From Candidatus Moraniibacteriota bacterium (lineage in GTDB: Bacteria; Patescibacteriota; Minisyncoccia; JAHIHE01; JAGLIN01): a stretch of DNA of 16,274 nt. The translations under genes were made by a program, and so were the position numbers. Positions 6,686-11,673 of this stretch are shown here, in pieces. Position 1 is the stretch's first letter. The number at the start of each line of letters is the position of its first letter. The notes below the pieces were generated by a model that made no database searches, was not told the origin of the DNA, and saw nothing but the letters and a program-made list of their open reading frames with translations. The DNA is taken from positions 1 through 16,274 of the forward strand of contig DAOWHY010000033.1 of assembly GCA_030641185.1 (NCBI GenBank). Direction: 5' to 3'.

Positions 6686-7711
6686 TCAAAACTGCTCCAA
6701 AAATCTCAAATCCCCACCATAAAACAACCTCGTATCATCAATTCCATATTTGATCATTGCCATTCTTTCAACTCCAAAACCAAACGCAAACCCTTCATAT
6801 TTATCTTCGGAAAATCCAACAGAAGTAAATATCTTTTGATTTACCATTCCTGCTCCGCCAAGTTCAATCCAGCCAGTGCCTTTGCAAATTCTGCAACCCC
6901 TACCCTTACAATACGGACAACTTGCATCAAACTCAAACCCCGGCTCAACAAAAGGAAAGTAACTTGGTCTTAATCTTGTTTTTGTTTCTTTTCCAAATAA
7001 ACCCTTCATAAATTCAGACACAACCGATTTAAAATGCGCAACTGTTATTTTTCCGCTTTCATCAACCATAAGACATTCTATCTGATTGAAGTTAAAATCA
7101 TGCGTTGCATCAGAATTCTCGTTTCTGTAAACTCTTCCAATTGAAACTATTCTGAGAGGTGGCTTATTTTCTTTCATAAACCTAATTTGAACAGAAGATG
7201 TTTGAGTGCGAGGAACACAACCGTTTTTTAACCAAAAAGTGTCCTGCATATCTCTTGCCGGATGATTTTTAGGCATATTTAACGCATCAAAATTATGAAA
7301 CTCATCTTCAACCTCCCGACCGTCAACCGTCAAAAATCCCATTGACTTGAAAATCTCCTCTATCTCATATCTAACTTGAGTTAAAGGATGCAGATGTCCT
7401 TTTGAAATTTTTCTCCCCGGATAAGTTACATCTATTTTTTCTTTCTCTTTAACATCTCCCGATTCTCTTCGCTTAATATTTACTACTTGATGCTTAATAT
7501 TTTCGTCCATTTCTTCTCTTAATTTATTCGCCATCTCCCCGACTTCTTTCCTTTCATTTTTAGATAAATTTTTCACTCCACGCAAAACATTTGTTAGCTC
7601 GCTTTTGCGACCTAAATATTTTACTCTCAACTTTTCCAAATCAGCCAAGTTTCTCGCTTTGCTTATTTCTTTTAAAGCCAAATCTTTAATTTTATCAATT
7701 TTATTTTTCAT
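6686..7711 (-). CDS. pheS: Phenylalanine--tRNA ligase alpha subunit
   Basis: At 341 residues this is normal PheS length. It has an N-terminal coiled-coil arm for tRNA binding (about 1-90). The class II catalytic core starts at IDVTYPGRK (93-101) and contains HPARDMQDTFWL (150-161), motif 2 around IGRVYRNENSDATHDFNFNQ (191-210) and a four-cysteine CPYCKGRGCRICKGTGW knuckle (265-281). Motif 3 follows at GFGVERMAMIKYGI (311-324), and the protein ends with the typical DLRFLEQF. It activates Phe with ATP and charges tRNA-Phe together with PheT. A RAYT element now lies between it and pheT. Residues 71-80 (NIKHQVVNIK), at the end of the coiled-coil arm, come from a heptamer repeat module shared with pheT. 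The TGA stop is used normally. Confidence 0.97.
   Translation of the reverse strand: MKNKIDKIKDLALKEISKARNLADLEKLRVKYLGRKSELTNVLRGVKNLSKNERKEVGEMANKLREEMDENIKHQVVNIKRRESGDVKEKEKIDVTYPGRKISKGHLHPLTQVRYEIEEIFKSMGFLTVDGREVEDEFHNFDALNMPKNHPARDMQDTFWLKNGCVPRTQTSSVQIRFMKENKPPLRIVSIGRVYRNENSDATHDFNFNQIECLMVDESGKITVAHFKSVVSEFMKGLFGKETKTRLRPSYFPFVEPGFEFDASCPYCKGRGCRICKGTGWIELGGAGMVNQKIFTSVGFSEDKYEGFAFGFGVERMAMIKYGIDDTRLFYGGDLRFLEQF
7471..7500. repeat. Heptamer repeat module embedded in-frame in pheS
   Basis: Plus-strand units are cttaata, tttacta, cttgatg, cttaata. The module agrees with the pheT copy at 27 of 30 positions. Two of the three differences change the encoded residue conservatively (Tyr to His, Ser to Asn). 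It is read in the same frame as in pheT, giving NIKHQVVNIK, and falls in the linker between the coiled-coil arm and the catalytic core. Confidence 0.85.
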
Positions 7712-7731
7712 TTTTATAAAATATTATTTCA

Positions 7732-7832
7732 TTCTACCCAGCTTCAGCTGAGAGTCTATGAAGCTTTAGCTTCAGCGTTTTAAAACTCGCGAGGTTAAAA
7801 CCTCTTGAACCCTCAGCTAAAGCTGGGTAGAA
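7732..7832. repeat. Paired REP-like elements (BIME, family A) without transposase
   Basis: Two family A units face each other in about 101 bp. The left unit has cagct/tc/agctg (7739-7750) and gaagct/tt/agcttc (7760-7773). The right unit has gaggtt/aa/aacctc (7791-7804) and cagct/aa/agctg (7814-7825). The outer ends are ttctaccca and tgggtagaa, the same ends as the repeats that flank the RAYT gene. It is the arrangement expected for a non-autonomous element moved in trans by the RAYT. It lies just upstream of the pheS start, so it may sit in the pheS leader. Confidence 0.85.
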
Positions 7833-7837
7833 ATTTT

Positions 7838-7869
7838 AACAATTTAACAATAGAACAATATGACAATTT
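7838..7869. repeat. Four degenerate octamers, AACAATNN type
   Basis: The units are aacaattt, aacaatag, aacaatat and gacaattt, phased at exactly 8 bp. The array fills the space between the BIME and the stop codon of the four-helix membrane protein (7873-7875). It belongs with the octamer arrays at 8527-8616, 9382-9416 and 11594-11673. Confidence 0.7.
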
Positions 7870-7872
7870 TAT

Positions 7873-8244
7873 CTATTTCCTACTCACAAAGTAAAATTCT
7901 AACAAACCTATCCCCATAATAAACAATCCCGCGTTCCATAATGTCAACATTCCAAAACTTTGTAACATCAACATTCCAACAAAAATCAAAGAGAAGAACA
8001 CTCCCTGACGAAAAGCCTCGCCAGTTTGCGCAAATTCAATTTTATCTTTAGATATTTTTCTTCTTAAATAAAATCCCGCCAAAGTAAAAAAGCTCGCCAA
8101 GAAAAAAAACAAGCTTAGATAAAATAAAACAATCCCCATTAAATTTGTCGTCGTTGGGTCTACATAAATAATAATAAGCGCCCAAGAAACAAAGCACAAA
8201 ATAGTACTTACCACCATTCCCCAAAGATAAGCCGATAAAGTCAT
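7873..8244 (-). CDS. Small four-helix membrane protein of unknown function
   Basis: The product has 123 residues with four clear membrane segments (about 7-27, 36-60, 80-98 and 102-119). A short charged loop RRKISKDKIEFAQTGEAFRQ (61-80) joins the second and third. There is no signal peptide beyond the first helix and no enzyme motif. It lies upstream of pheS on the same strand, separated by octamer and REP-like repeats, so co-transcription is possible. The family is not recognised, but its compact single-domain form and codon use resemble the surrounding genes, which supports a real gene. The ATG at 8242-8244 is the only good start. Confidence 0.75.
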   Translation of the reverse strand: MTLSAYLWGMVVSTILCFVSWALIIIYVDPTTTNLMGIVLFYLSLFFFLASFFTLAGFYLRRKISKDKIEFAQTGEAFRQGVFFSLIFVGMLMLQSFGMLTLWNAGLFIMGIGLLEFYFVSRK

Positions 8245-8305
8245 AATTGTTAACTTGTAAATATTATGTTTACTTAAATATTACTTTATTTTTACTATAA
8301 TTGCA

Positions 8306-8398
8306 AGCACGATTAGTAGCAAGTATTAAGTAGTAAGTATTAAGCGCGCCGACGCCGTCGTGCTTAATACTTACTACTTGATACTTACTACTGCGTGC
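8306..8398. repeat. Large hairpin made of two inverted heptamer modules
   Basis: The left arm (8315-8345) and right arm (8361-8392) are reverse complements at 29 of 31 positions compared. Each arm is a four-unit CTTANTA heptamer array in opposite orientation. The loop holds a further GC-rich stem cgac/gcc/gtcg (8350-8360), and the outer foot pairs gcacg (8306-8310) with the cgtgc near 8394-8398. The right arm is the intergenic twin of the modules inside pheT and pheS. It lies between the 123-residue protein gene (minus) and the initiator tRNA (plus), so it is in a divergent promoter region. It has no T-run and so is not an obvious terminator. Confidence 0.88.
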
Positions 8399-8447
8399 GC
8401 CCCCTTGCCTTATTTTAATTTCTAATTTATACTAATACGGTAAACAT

Positions 8448-8519
8448 AGCGGGGTAGAGCAGCGGCAGCTCGCGAGGCCCATAACCTCGAGGACGCAGGT
8501 TCGAATCCTGCCCCCGCAA
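8448..8519 (+). tRNA. tRNA-fMet (initiator, anticodon CAT)
   Basis: A full cloverleaf can be drawn: acceptor 8448-8454 with 8512-8518, D stem gagc/gctc, anticodon stem cgagg/cctcg around cccataa (anticodon 8480-8482), and T arm gcagg/ttcgaat/cctgc (8495-8511). Initiator hallmarks are an unpaired 1-72 position (A8448 opposite A8518) and the A11:T24 pair (8458, 8470). The remaining acceptor stem (GCGGGG/CCCCGC) matches E. coli fMet. Oddities are A rather than C at position 1, C instead of U at position 33, and A:T in place of G:C at the first of the three stem pairs above the loop. CCA is not encoded. Confidence 0.9.
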
Positions 8520-8526
8520 CAAATTT

Positions 8527-8616
8527 GGCATTTTAACATTTTAGCATCCTAACATTTTAACAAGTTGATGAATAACATTTAAGTGTTTTTGTTTCTTGTT
8601 AATATGTTAAAATGAT
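8527..8616. repeat. Inverted octamer arrays between two tRNA genes
   Basis: The left array at 8527-8566 has five units (ggcatttt, aacatttt, agcatcct, aacatttt, aacaagtt). The right part, about 8585-8616, carries the same motif inverted (gtgttttt, gtttcttg, ttaatatg, ttaaaatg), so a long imperfect hairpin can form. The right end contains TGTTAAAAT at 8605-8613, which resembles an extended -10 promoter element seven bases before the next tRNA. That could be its promoter or just part of the repeat. Confidence 0.65.
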
Positions 8617-8620
8617 TTCT

Positions 8621-8694
8621 GGCAGGGTAGCTCAGTTGGTTAGAGCGCGGGACTCATAAGCCCGAGGTCGCGGGTTCGACCCCCGCCCCTGCTA
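8621..8694 (+). tRNA. tRNA with CAT anticodon: elongator Met or lysidine-type Ile
   Basis: The cloverleaf is acceptor ggcaggg (8621-8627) with ccctgct (8687-8693), D arm gctc/gagc with a standard agttggtta loop, and anticodon loop ctcataa (8653-8659, anticodon 8655-8657). The T arm is gcggg/ttcgacc/cccgc (8670-8686) and the discriminator is A8694. Pair 1-72 is a G.U wobble, and the closing anticodon pair 31-39 is A.G, a mismatch. CCA is not encoded. The Y11:R24 pair shows it is not an initiator. Whether TilS converts C34 to lysidine (making it tRNA-Ile2) cannot be told from this sequence alone. Confidence 0.9.
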
Positions 8695-8736
8695 CAAAAT
8701 TAGTCAAAAGTTTGTAAAGCTATAAAGTTGAAAGTT

Positions 8737-9309
8737 ATGAAAAAGCAAAACGCTAATTTTAACAAGATTGCTGATCTTCTTTTTGAAATCGGAACATTGC
8801 GGAATATGAGAAGAATGCATAGCCAAATACTTCCACAAGCAAATGACACAATCGCTTCGCATTCATTTGAAATGACAATTATTGGAATGATTTTAGCCAA
8901 AATGGAAAACGCGGATGAAAATAAAGTTTTGAAAATGTGTTTATTCCACGATATCGCCGAAACAAGAACGGGAGACGCGAATTTCATTCATTCGCATTAT
9001 ATAAAAGCGGATGAGAAAAAAGCTATTGAAGATCAATATACCGAAACTCCCCTTGCAAAAGAAATAGTTGAAATCCTTAATGAATACAATAAAGAAAAAT
9101 CAAAAGAATCAATAATTGCCAAAGACGCAGACTTGCTAAATCAAATTATTTCACAGTGCAATTACTTAAAAGATTCAAAAGATTTAGAAAGGTGGAATAG
9201 ACACAGTATTAAGGGATTAAAAACTAAATCAGCGAAAACTCTGGCAAAAACAATTACCAAAAGAAGCCCATTTGAATGGTTCTATAATTTTTCAGACGCA
9301 ACGAAATAA
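8737..9309 (+). CDS. HD-domain phosphohydrolase (YfbR/HDDC2-like nucleotidase)
   Basis: The 190 residues from the ATG at 8737 carry the full HD metal-site set in order: H42 in ASHSFEMT, the adjacent H71-D72 in CLFHDIAETRTGD, and the distal aspartate in AKDADLL (about 128-134). The protein resembles 5'-deoxynucleotidases of the YfbR/HDDC2 group, which remove phosphate from deoxynucleoside monophosphates. In this reduced type of genome that would fit nucleotide salvage, but substrate is inferred from family only. A TTG at 8728 would add three residues; the ATG is preferred because neither site has a ribosome-binding motif. It is the only protein gene on the plus strand here, 42 bp after one tRNA and 112 bp before tRNA-Asp, so it may be expressed together with them. 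Confidence 0.88.
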   Translation: MKKQNANFNKIADLLFEIGTLRNMRRMHSQILPQANDTIASHSFEMTIIGMILAKMENADENKVLKMCLFHDIAETRTGDANFIHSHYIKADEKKAIEDQYTETPLAKEIVEILNEYNKEKSKESIIAKDADLLNQIISQCNYLKDSKDLERWNRHSIKGLKTKSAKTLAKTITKRSPFEWFYNFSDATK

Positions 9310-9311
9310 AT

Positions 9312-9377
9312 TTGGAGTAAGGGCTTTAGCCCGAAAGTGAAATTAAACACACTCTCGGGCTAAAGCCCTTACTCCAA
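9312..9377. repeat. Inverted REP-like pair (family D, GGAG-type)
   Basis: Arms 9312-9339 and 9350-9377 are reverse complements at 27 of 28 positions, with a 10-nt loop. Each arm also folds on itself (gggct/tt/agccc at 9321-9332). The outer end of each arm reads TTGGAG, and GGAG is one of the tetranucleotides known at the foot of RAYT-linked REP hairpins. The core GGCTTTAGCC is shared with the family A repeats around the RAYT gene. It begins two bases after the HD gene stop, so it may stabilise or end that transcript, though no T-run follows. Confidence 0.85.
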
Positions 9378-9381
9378 CAAT

Positions 9382-9416
9382 ATGTTTAAGTGTTAAAATG
9401 TTTACATGTTAAAATG
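9382..9416. repeat. Octamer array upstream of tRNA-Asp
   Basis: Units at 8-bp phase are atgtttaa, gtgttaaa, atgtttac and atgttaaa, then atg. TGTTAAAAT occurs twice (9391-9399 and 9407-9415). The second copy ends seven bases before the tRNA, the same spacing as before the tRNA at 8621, so it could be an extended -10 promoter element. Confidence 0.55.
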
Positions 9417-9421
9417 ATCTT

Positions 9422-9498
9422 GGGGGCGTAGCTCAGTTGGTTAGAGCGTCTGCCTGTCACGCAGAAGGTCGCGCGTTCGAGTCGCGTCGTCCCCGCCA
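9422..9498 (+). tRNA. tRNA-Asp (anticodon GTC) with encoded CCA
   Basis: Acceptor gggggcg (9422-9428) pairs with cgtcccc (9488-9494), including one G.U. The discriminator is G9495, as expected for tRNA-Asp, and CCA follows at 9496-9498. The D arm is standard. The anticodon stem tctgc/gcaga encloses ctgtcac (anticodon 9456-9458), and the T arm is gcgcg/ttcgagt/cgcgt. It is the only one of the three tRNA genes here with a genomic CCA. Confidence 0.96.
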
Positions 9499-9511
9499 TA
9501 AACACAAAGAT

Positions 9512-9576
9512 AAAAAACGAAGACAAATTGAAAACGACATTAGCTAATGTCGTTTTCAATTTGTCTTCGTTTTTTT
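9512..9576. terminator. Perfect 32-bp-arm hairpin, probable bidirectional terminator
   Basis: Positions 9512-9543 and 9544-9575 are exact reverse complements with no spacer. The ends are an A-tract (9512-9517) and a T-tract (9570-9576), so a strong stem followed by U's is formed in either direction. It lies 14 bp after tRNA-Asp (plus) and 22 bp beyond the stop of the last pilus gene (minus), exactly between convergent transcripts. Arms this long and perfect are more than termination needs, so a repeat-derived origin is possible. Confidence 0.85.
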
Positions 9577-9597
9577 GCGTTCTAAATCAAACATTCA

Positions 9598-9975
9598 TTA
9601 CCACGTTATTTCTACCGCCCTGGCAGTGTTTTTACAAATTCCGATAGTTTTTATTTTTAAACTAGGAGAAGTACTCTCAACTTCAACGATATAAGAGCCT
9701 ATGCCAGCAATAGTTTCATTTAACAACACTGGTCCGTCAACAGTTGGATCTATATTTCCCTTTTCAATTTCATATAAGATTCTTTCAGTTCCCGTGTCGG
9801 CCAAAAAATACGCCTGAGTAAATTTCTCCGCGTTTTTTGTCATCCTAATTTGTTTTGACACCGTATTAGTCAAAGAAAGACCGACAAATAAAAGTAGCAT
9901 CAAAACAATCAACACCATTAACAAGGCCGCTTGTCCGTTTTCTTTTTTTATGTTTTCTAAAATTTTATTATTCAT
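9598..9975 (-). CDS. PilX-like minor pilin / pseudopilin
   Basis: The product has 125 residues with a short basic leader ending in glycine (KKENG, G14). A long hydrophobic helix follows (QAALLMVLIVLMLLLFVGLSL, in two halves about 15-35), then QAYFLADTGTERILYEIEKG (54-73). The FLADTGxERxLYEIE pattern is typical of PilX/GspK-like minor pilins. The mature N-terminus would be Gln and the usual Glu at mature position 5 is missing, a known feature of GspK-type tip pseudopilins. It is the last gene of the pilus locus, 16 bp after the PilW-like gene, and ends just before the 9512-9575 hairpin. It is shorter than most PilX proteins. Confidence 0.72.
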   Translation of the reverse strand: MNNKILENIKKENGQAALLMVLIVLMLLLFVGLSLTNTVSKQIRMTKNAEKFTQAYFLADTGTERILYEIEKGNIDPTVDGPVLLNETIAGIGSYIVEVESTSPSLKIKTIGICKNTARAVEITW

Positions 9976-9991
9976 CCGAATCCGTTTATTA

Positions 9992-10525
9992 TTAATACAA
10001 TCTCATAGAAACGCTATTTTGTAAAATAAGTTCCGTGCCAGACGAACCTGTTGATTTTACTTTCATGCTAATAGTAACGATTGGCTGTTTTTTATCTTCA
10101 ATGGGAGCTAAACCGTCAAAATTATCAGTTACATGAAAGACTAAACGATCTATCTCTATATCAGAAGAATTTATATTTTCTCCCTCTCGCGAAAAATATT
10201 TACCATTCTCATTACAACTCCCATCCAAACCAGACCTACAATACTTTATTAAATCTTTATTATAATTTGTAAATTCTATTTTAAACTTTTTAACATTTTC
10301 TTGGGTAGAATCTATCGCAGTCGCCATTCTTAACTCTCTGGAAATTGTTTCCATTAAATAATTAGCTTCTCTTTGTGTCGCGTTAAACTCCAGGATCTTT
10401 CTTTGAGAATTACTTCCACTGACAAACACATTAATCACTATGGCAATTACCATTAAAAATATGCTCATTGCGACTAAAATTTCTATTAAGGTAAGTCCGC
10501 TATTTTTTTTTGTCCTATCTTGCAT
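9992..10525 (-). CDS. PilW/GspJ-like minor pilin
   Basis: This 177-residue protein has a class III (prepilin) signal. The leader ends in NSG (G10) and cleavage should leave LTLIEILVAM with Glu at mature position 5, followed by a hydrophobic helix to about residue 32. The stretch FNATQREANYLMETISRELRMA (two parts, about 42-63) is the usual early helix of PilW/GspJ proteins. The C-terminal half is a beta-rich head. Such subunits form the pilus or pseudopilus tip with PilV and PilX. It lies 17 bp after the PilV-like gene and 16 bp before the PilX-like gene. Confidence 0.82.
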   Translation of the reverse strand: MQDRTKKNSGLTLIEILVAMSIFLMVIAIVINVFVSGSNSQRKILEFNATQREANYLMETISRELRMATAIDSTQENVKKFKIEFTNYNKDLIKYCRSGLDGSCNENGKYFSREGENINSSDIEIDRLVFHVTDNFDGLAPIEDKKQPIVTISMKVKSTGSSGTELILQNSVSMRLY

Positions 10526-10542
10526 AGTTTTTCATAAAGAAA

Positions 10543-11055
10543 TTAAAACCATTTATCATAAAAATATGCGGTTACCTCAGAAAGCTGAATGCCGTTAAGT
10601 GAAACATGCGAAGTTACTTCCATGCATTCTGTCCCAACTCCAAAACATCCCGTGTTTATTGTTAAATATCTTTCAAATCCAGTATCAGTAGCCGCAACAG
10701 CATTGTTCAGGTATGTATTATCATTGGTTAGAAAAACCTTTCTCTCATCCGTGTTGGCATTAGCAGTCACAATATTCCATCCTTCTCTTATATCAGCCGC
10801 ATTTTGAGGAACAACCGCCACGCTGCCAGTTGGAATGTTAGTCATCCAGCCAATCCCGCTAAACCAGTTATTGTCCCGCTGCTGTCTCACTATTTCTATT
10901 GATTCATTGGCAAGATAAACGGCAATTAATTTATTTTTACTTCTAATCCCATTTTTAATATTGAGACTAAATAATGAAATGATAACTAACAACCCGGTCG
11001 TAATAATTACAACCGAAAAAGCAACTTCTATCAAATTAAAACCTCTTTGATTCAT
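10543..11055 (-). CDS. PilV/GspI-like minor pilin
   Basis: This 170-residue prepilin starts MNQRG/FNLIEVAFSVV. Cleavage should occur after G5, leaving Phe as residue 1 and Glu at mature position 5. The hydrophobic helix runs to about residue 28. NKLIAVYLANESIEIVRQQRDNNW (two parts, about 41-64) is the segment typical of PilV/GspI-type proteins. Two cysteines, C137 and C144 by rough count, lie in a short NTGCFGVGTECMEV loop and may form a disulfide in the head domain. The start codon lies 9 bp after the stop of the preceding GspH/FimT-like gene. Confidence 0.83.
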   Translation of the reverse strand: MNQRGFNLIEVAFSVVIITTGLLVIISLFSLNIKNGIRSKNKLIAVYLANESIEIVRQQRDNNWFSGIGWMTNIPTGSVAVVPQNAADIREGWNIVTANANTDERKVFLTNDNTYLNNAVAATDTGFERYLTINTGCFGVGTECMEVTSHVSLNGIQLSEVTAYFYDKWF

Positions 11056-11064
11056 GTTTATATT

Positions 11065-11589
11065 TTAGTTTATTTTTCTGGAACTGCTAATATTAATAAT
11101 CTTGGCACCAGCGGGATTTCCGATTTCCACTTCAAGATCTATAAAATTGCCCCCATCTTTATTGTCGCCATTTATATACACCTCTCCATAAGGAGTAGTA
11201 AAAACTACGTCCATATCGTTATAATTCATCGCTCCAATTTTTAAAGATGTTACCTTAACATTATCTGGAAGATTTATTGTCTGAAAACCTTCAGAATCCG
11301 CAGCATCATACGCTTTATTACTATTCTTATCTCCAAAAATAATATAGCTGTTAGGATTTGTAGTGGTAGAAAATCTTATTCCATATCCCGGATTTACGCC
11401 CCCAAAATCCAAAGAGCCAAAAGCATAATTCTGCGCCATTCTCATATCATTGACAACTTGCTTTGCGCCTAAAAATAACGCCTTTGAATCGCGCTTATTT
11501 GAGTATTGTGTAATAACTATACTAGACGCTATTCCCACAATAGATATCACTATCATCAATTCTATTAAACTAAACCCTTTTTGATTCAT
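11065..11589 (-). CDS. GspH/FimT-like pseudopilin
   Basis: From the ATG at 11587-11589 the protein has 174 residues and begins MNQKG/FSLIELMIVISIVGI, a textbook prepilin peptidase site with Glu at mature position 5. An upstream TTG at 11598 would add MFF and is less likely, since the leader would then be longer than in the sister pilin. DMRMAQNYAFGSL and GYGIRFSTTTNPNSY fit the GspH/FimT head (initiating subunit of the pilus tip). An octamer-repeat hairpin separates it from pilC upstream; downstream the PilV-like gene follows after 9 bp. Confidence 0.84.
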   Translation of the reverse strand: MNQKGFSLIELMIVISIVGIASSIVITQYSNKRDSKALFLGAKQVVNDMRMAQNYAFGSLDFGGVNPGYGIRFSTTTNPNSYIIFGDKNSNKAYDAADSEGFQTINLPDNVKVTSLKIGAMNYNDMDVVFTTPYGEVYINGDNKDGGNFIDLEVEIGNPAGAKIINISSSRKIN

Positions 11590-11593
11590 AAAA

Positions 11594-11673
11594 AACAATT
11601 AAAACACTAAAACACTAAAACATATTGAGATTTCAAAATTTTGTTTTAATGTTTTTATGTTTTCATGTTTTAC
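11594..11673. repeat. Inverted octamer arrays between pilC and the pseudopilin genes
   Basis: The left array (11594-11625) is aacaatta, aaacacta, aaacacta, aaacatat. The right array (11642-11673) is tgttttaa, tgttttta, tgttttca, tgttttac, the same octamer inverted. The centre is AT-rich (11626-11641). The right array overlaps the pilC stop codon (11670-11672). The fold could separate expression of pilC from the minor pilin genes. Confidence 0.75.

Noticed and set aside
5978..7832. Possible CRISPR array, because several similar repeats recur in this region
   Set aside because: The repeats are palindromic REP-type units in alternating orientation with genes between them, with no regular spacers and no cas genes.
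8700..8987. Minus-strand ORF of 95 codons opposite the HD-domain gene
   Set aside because: The HD protein on the plus strand has all metal-binding motifs, while this ORF has none and is a frame shadow.
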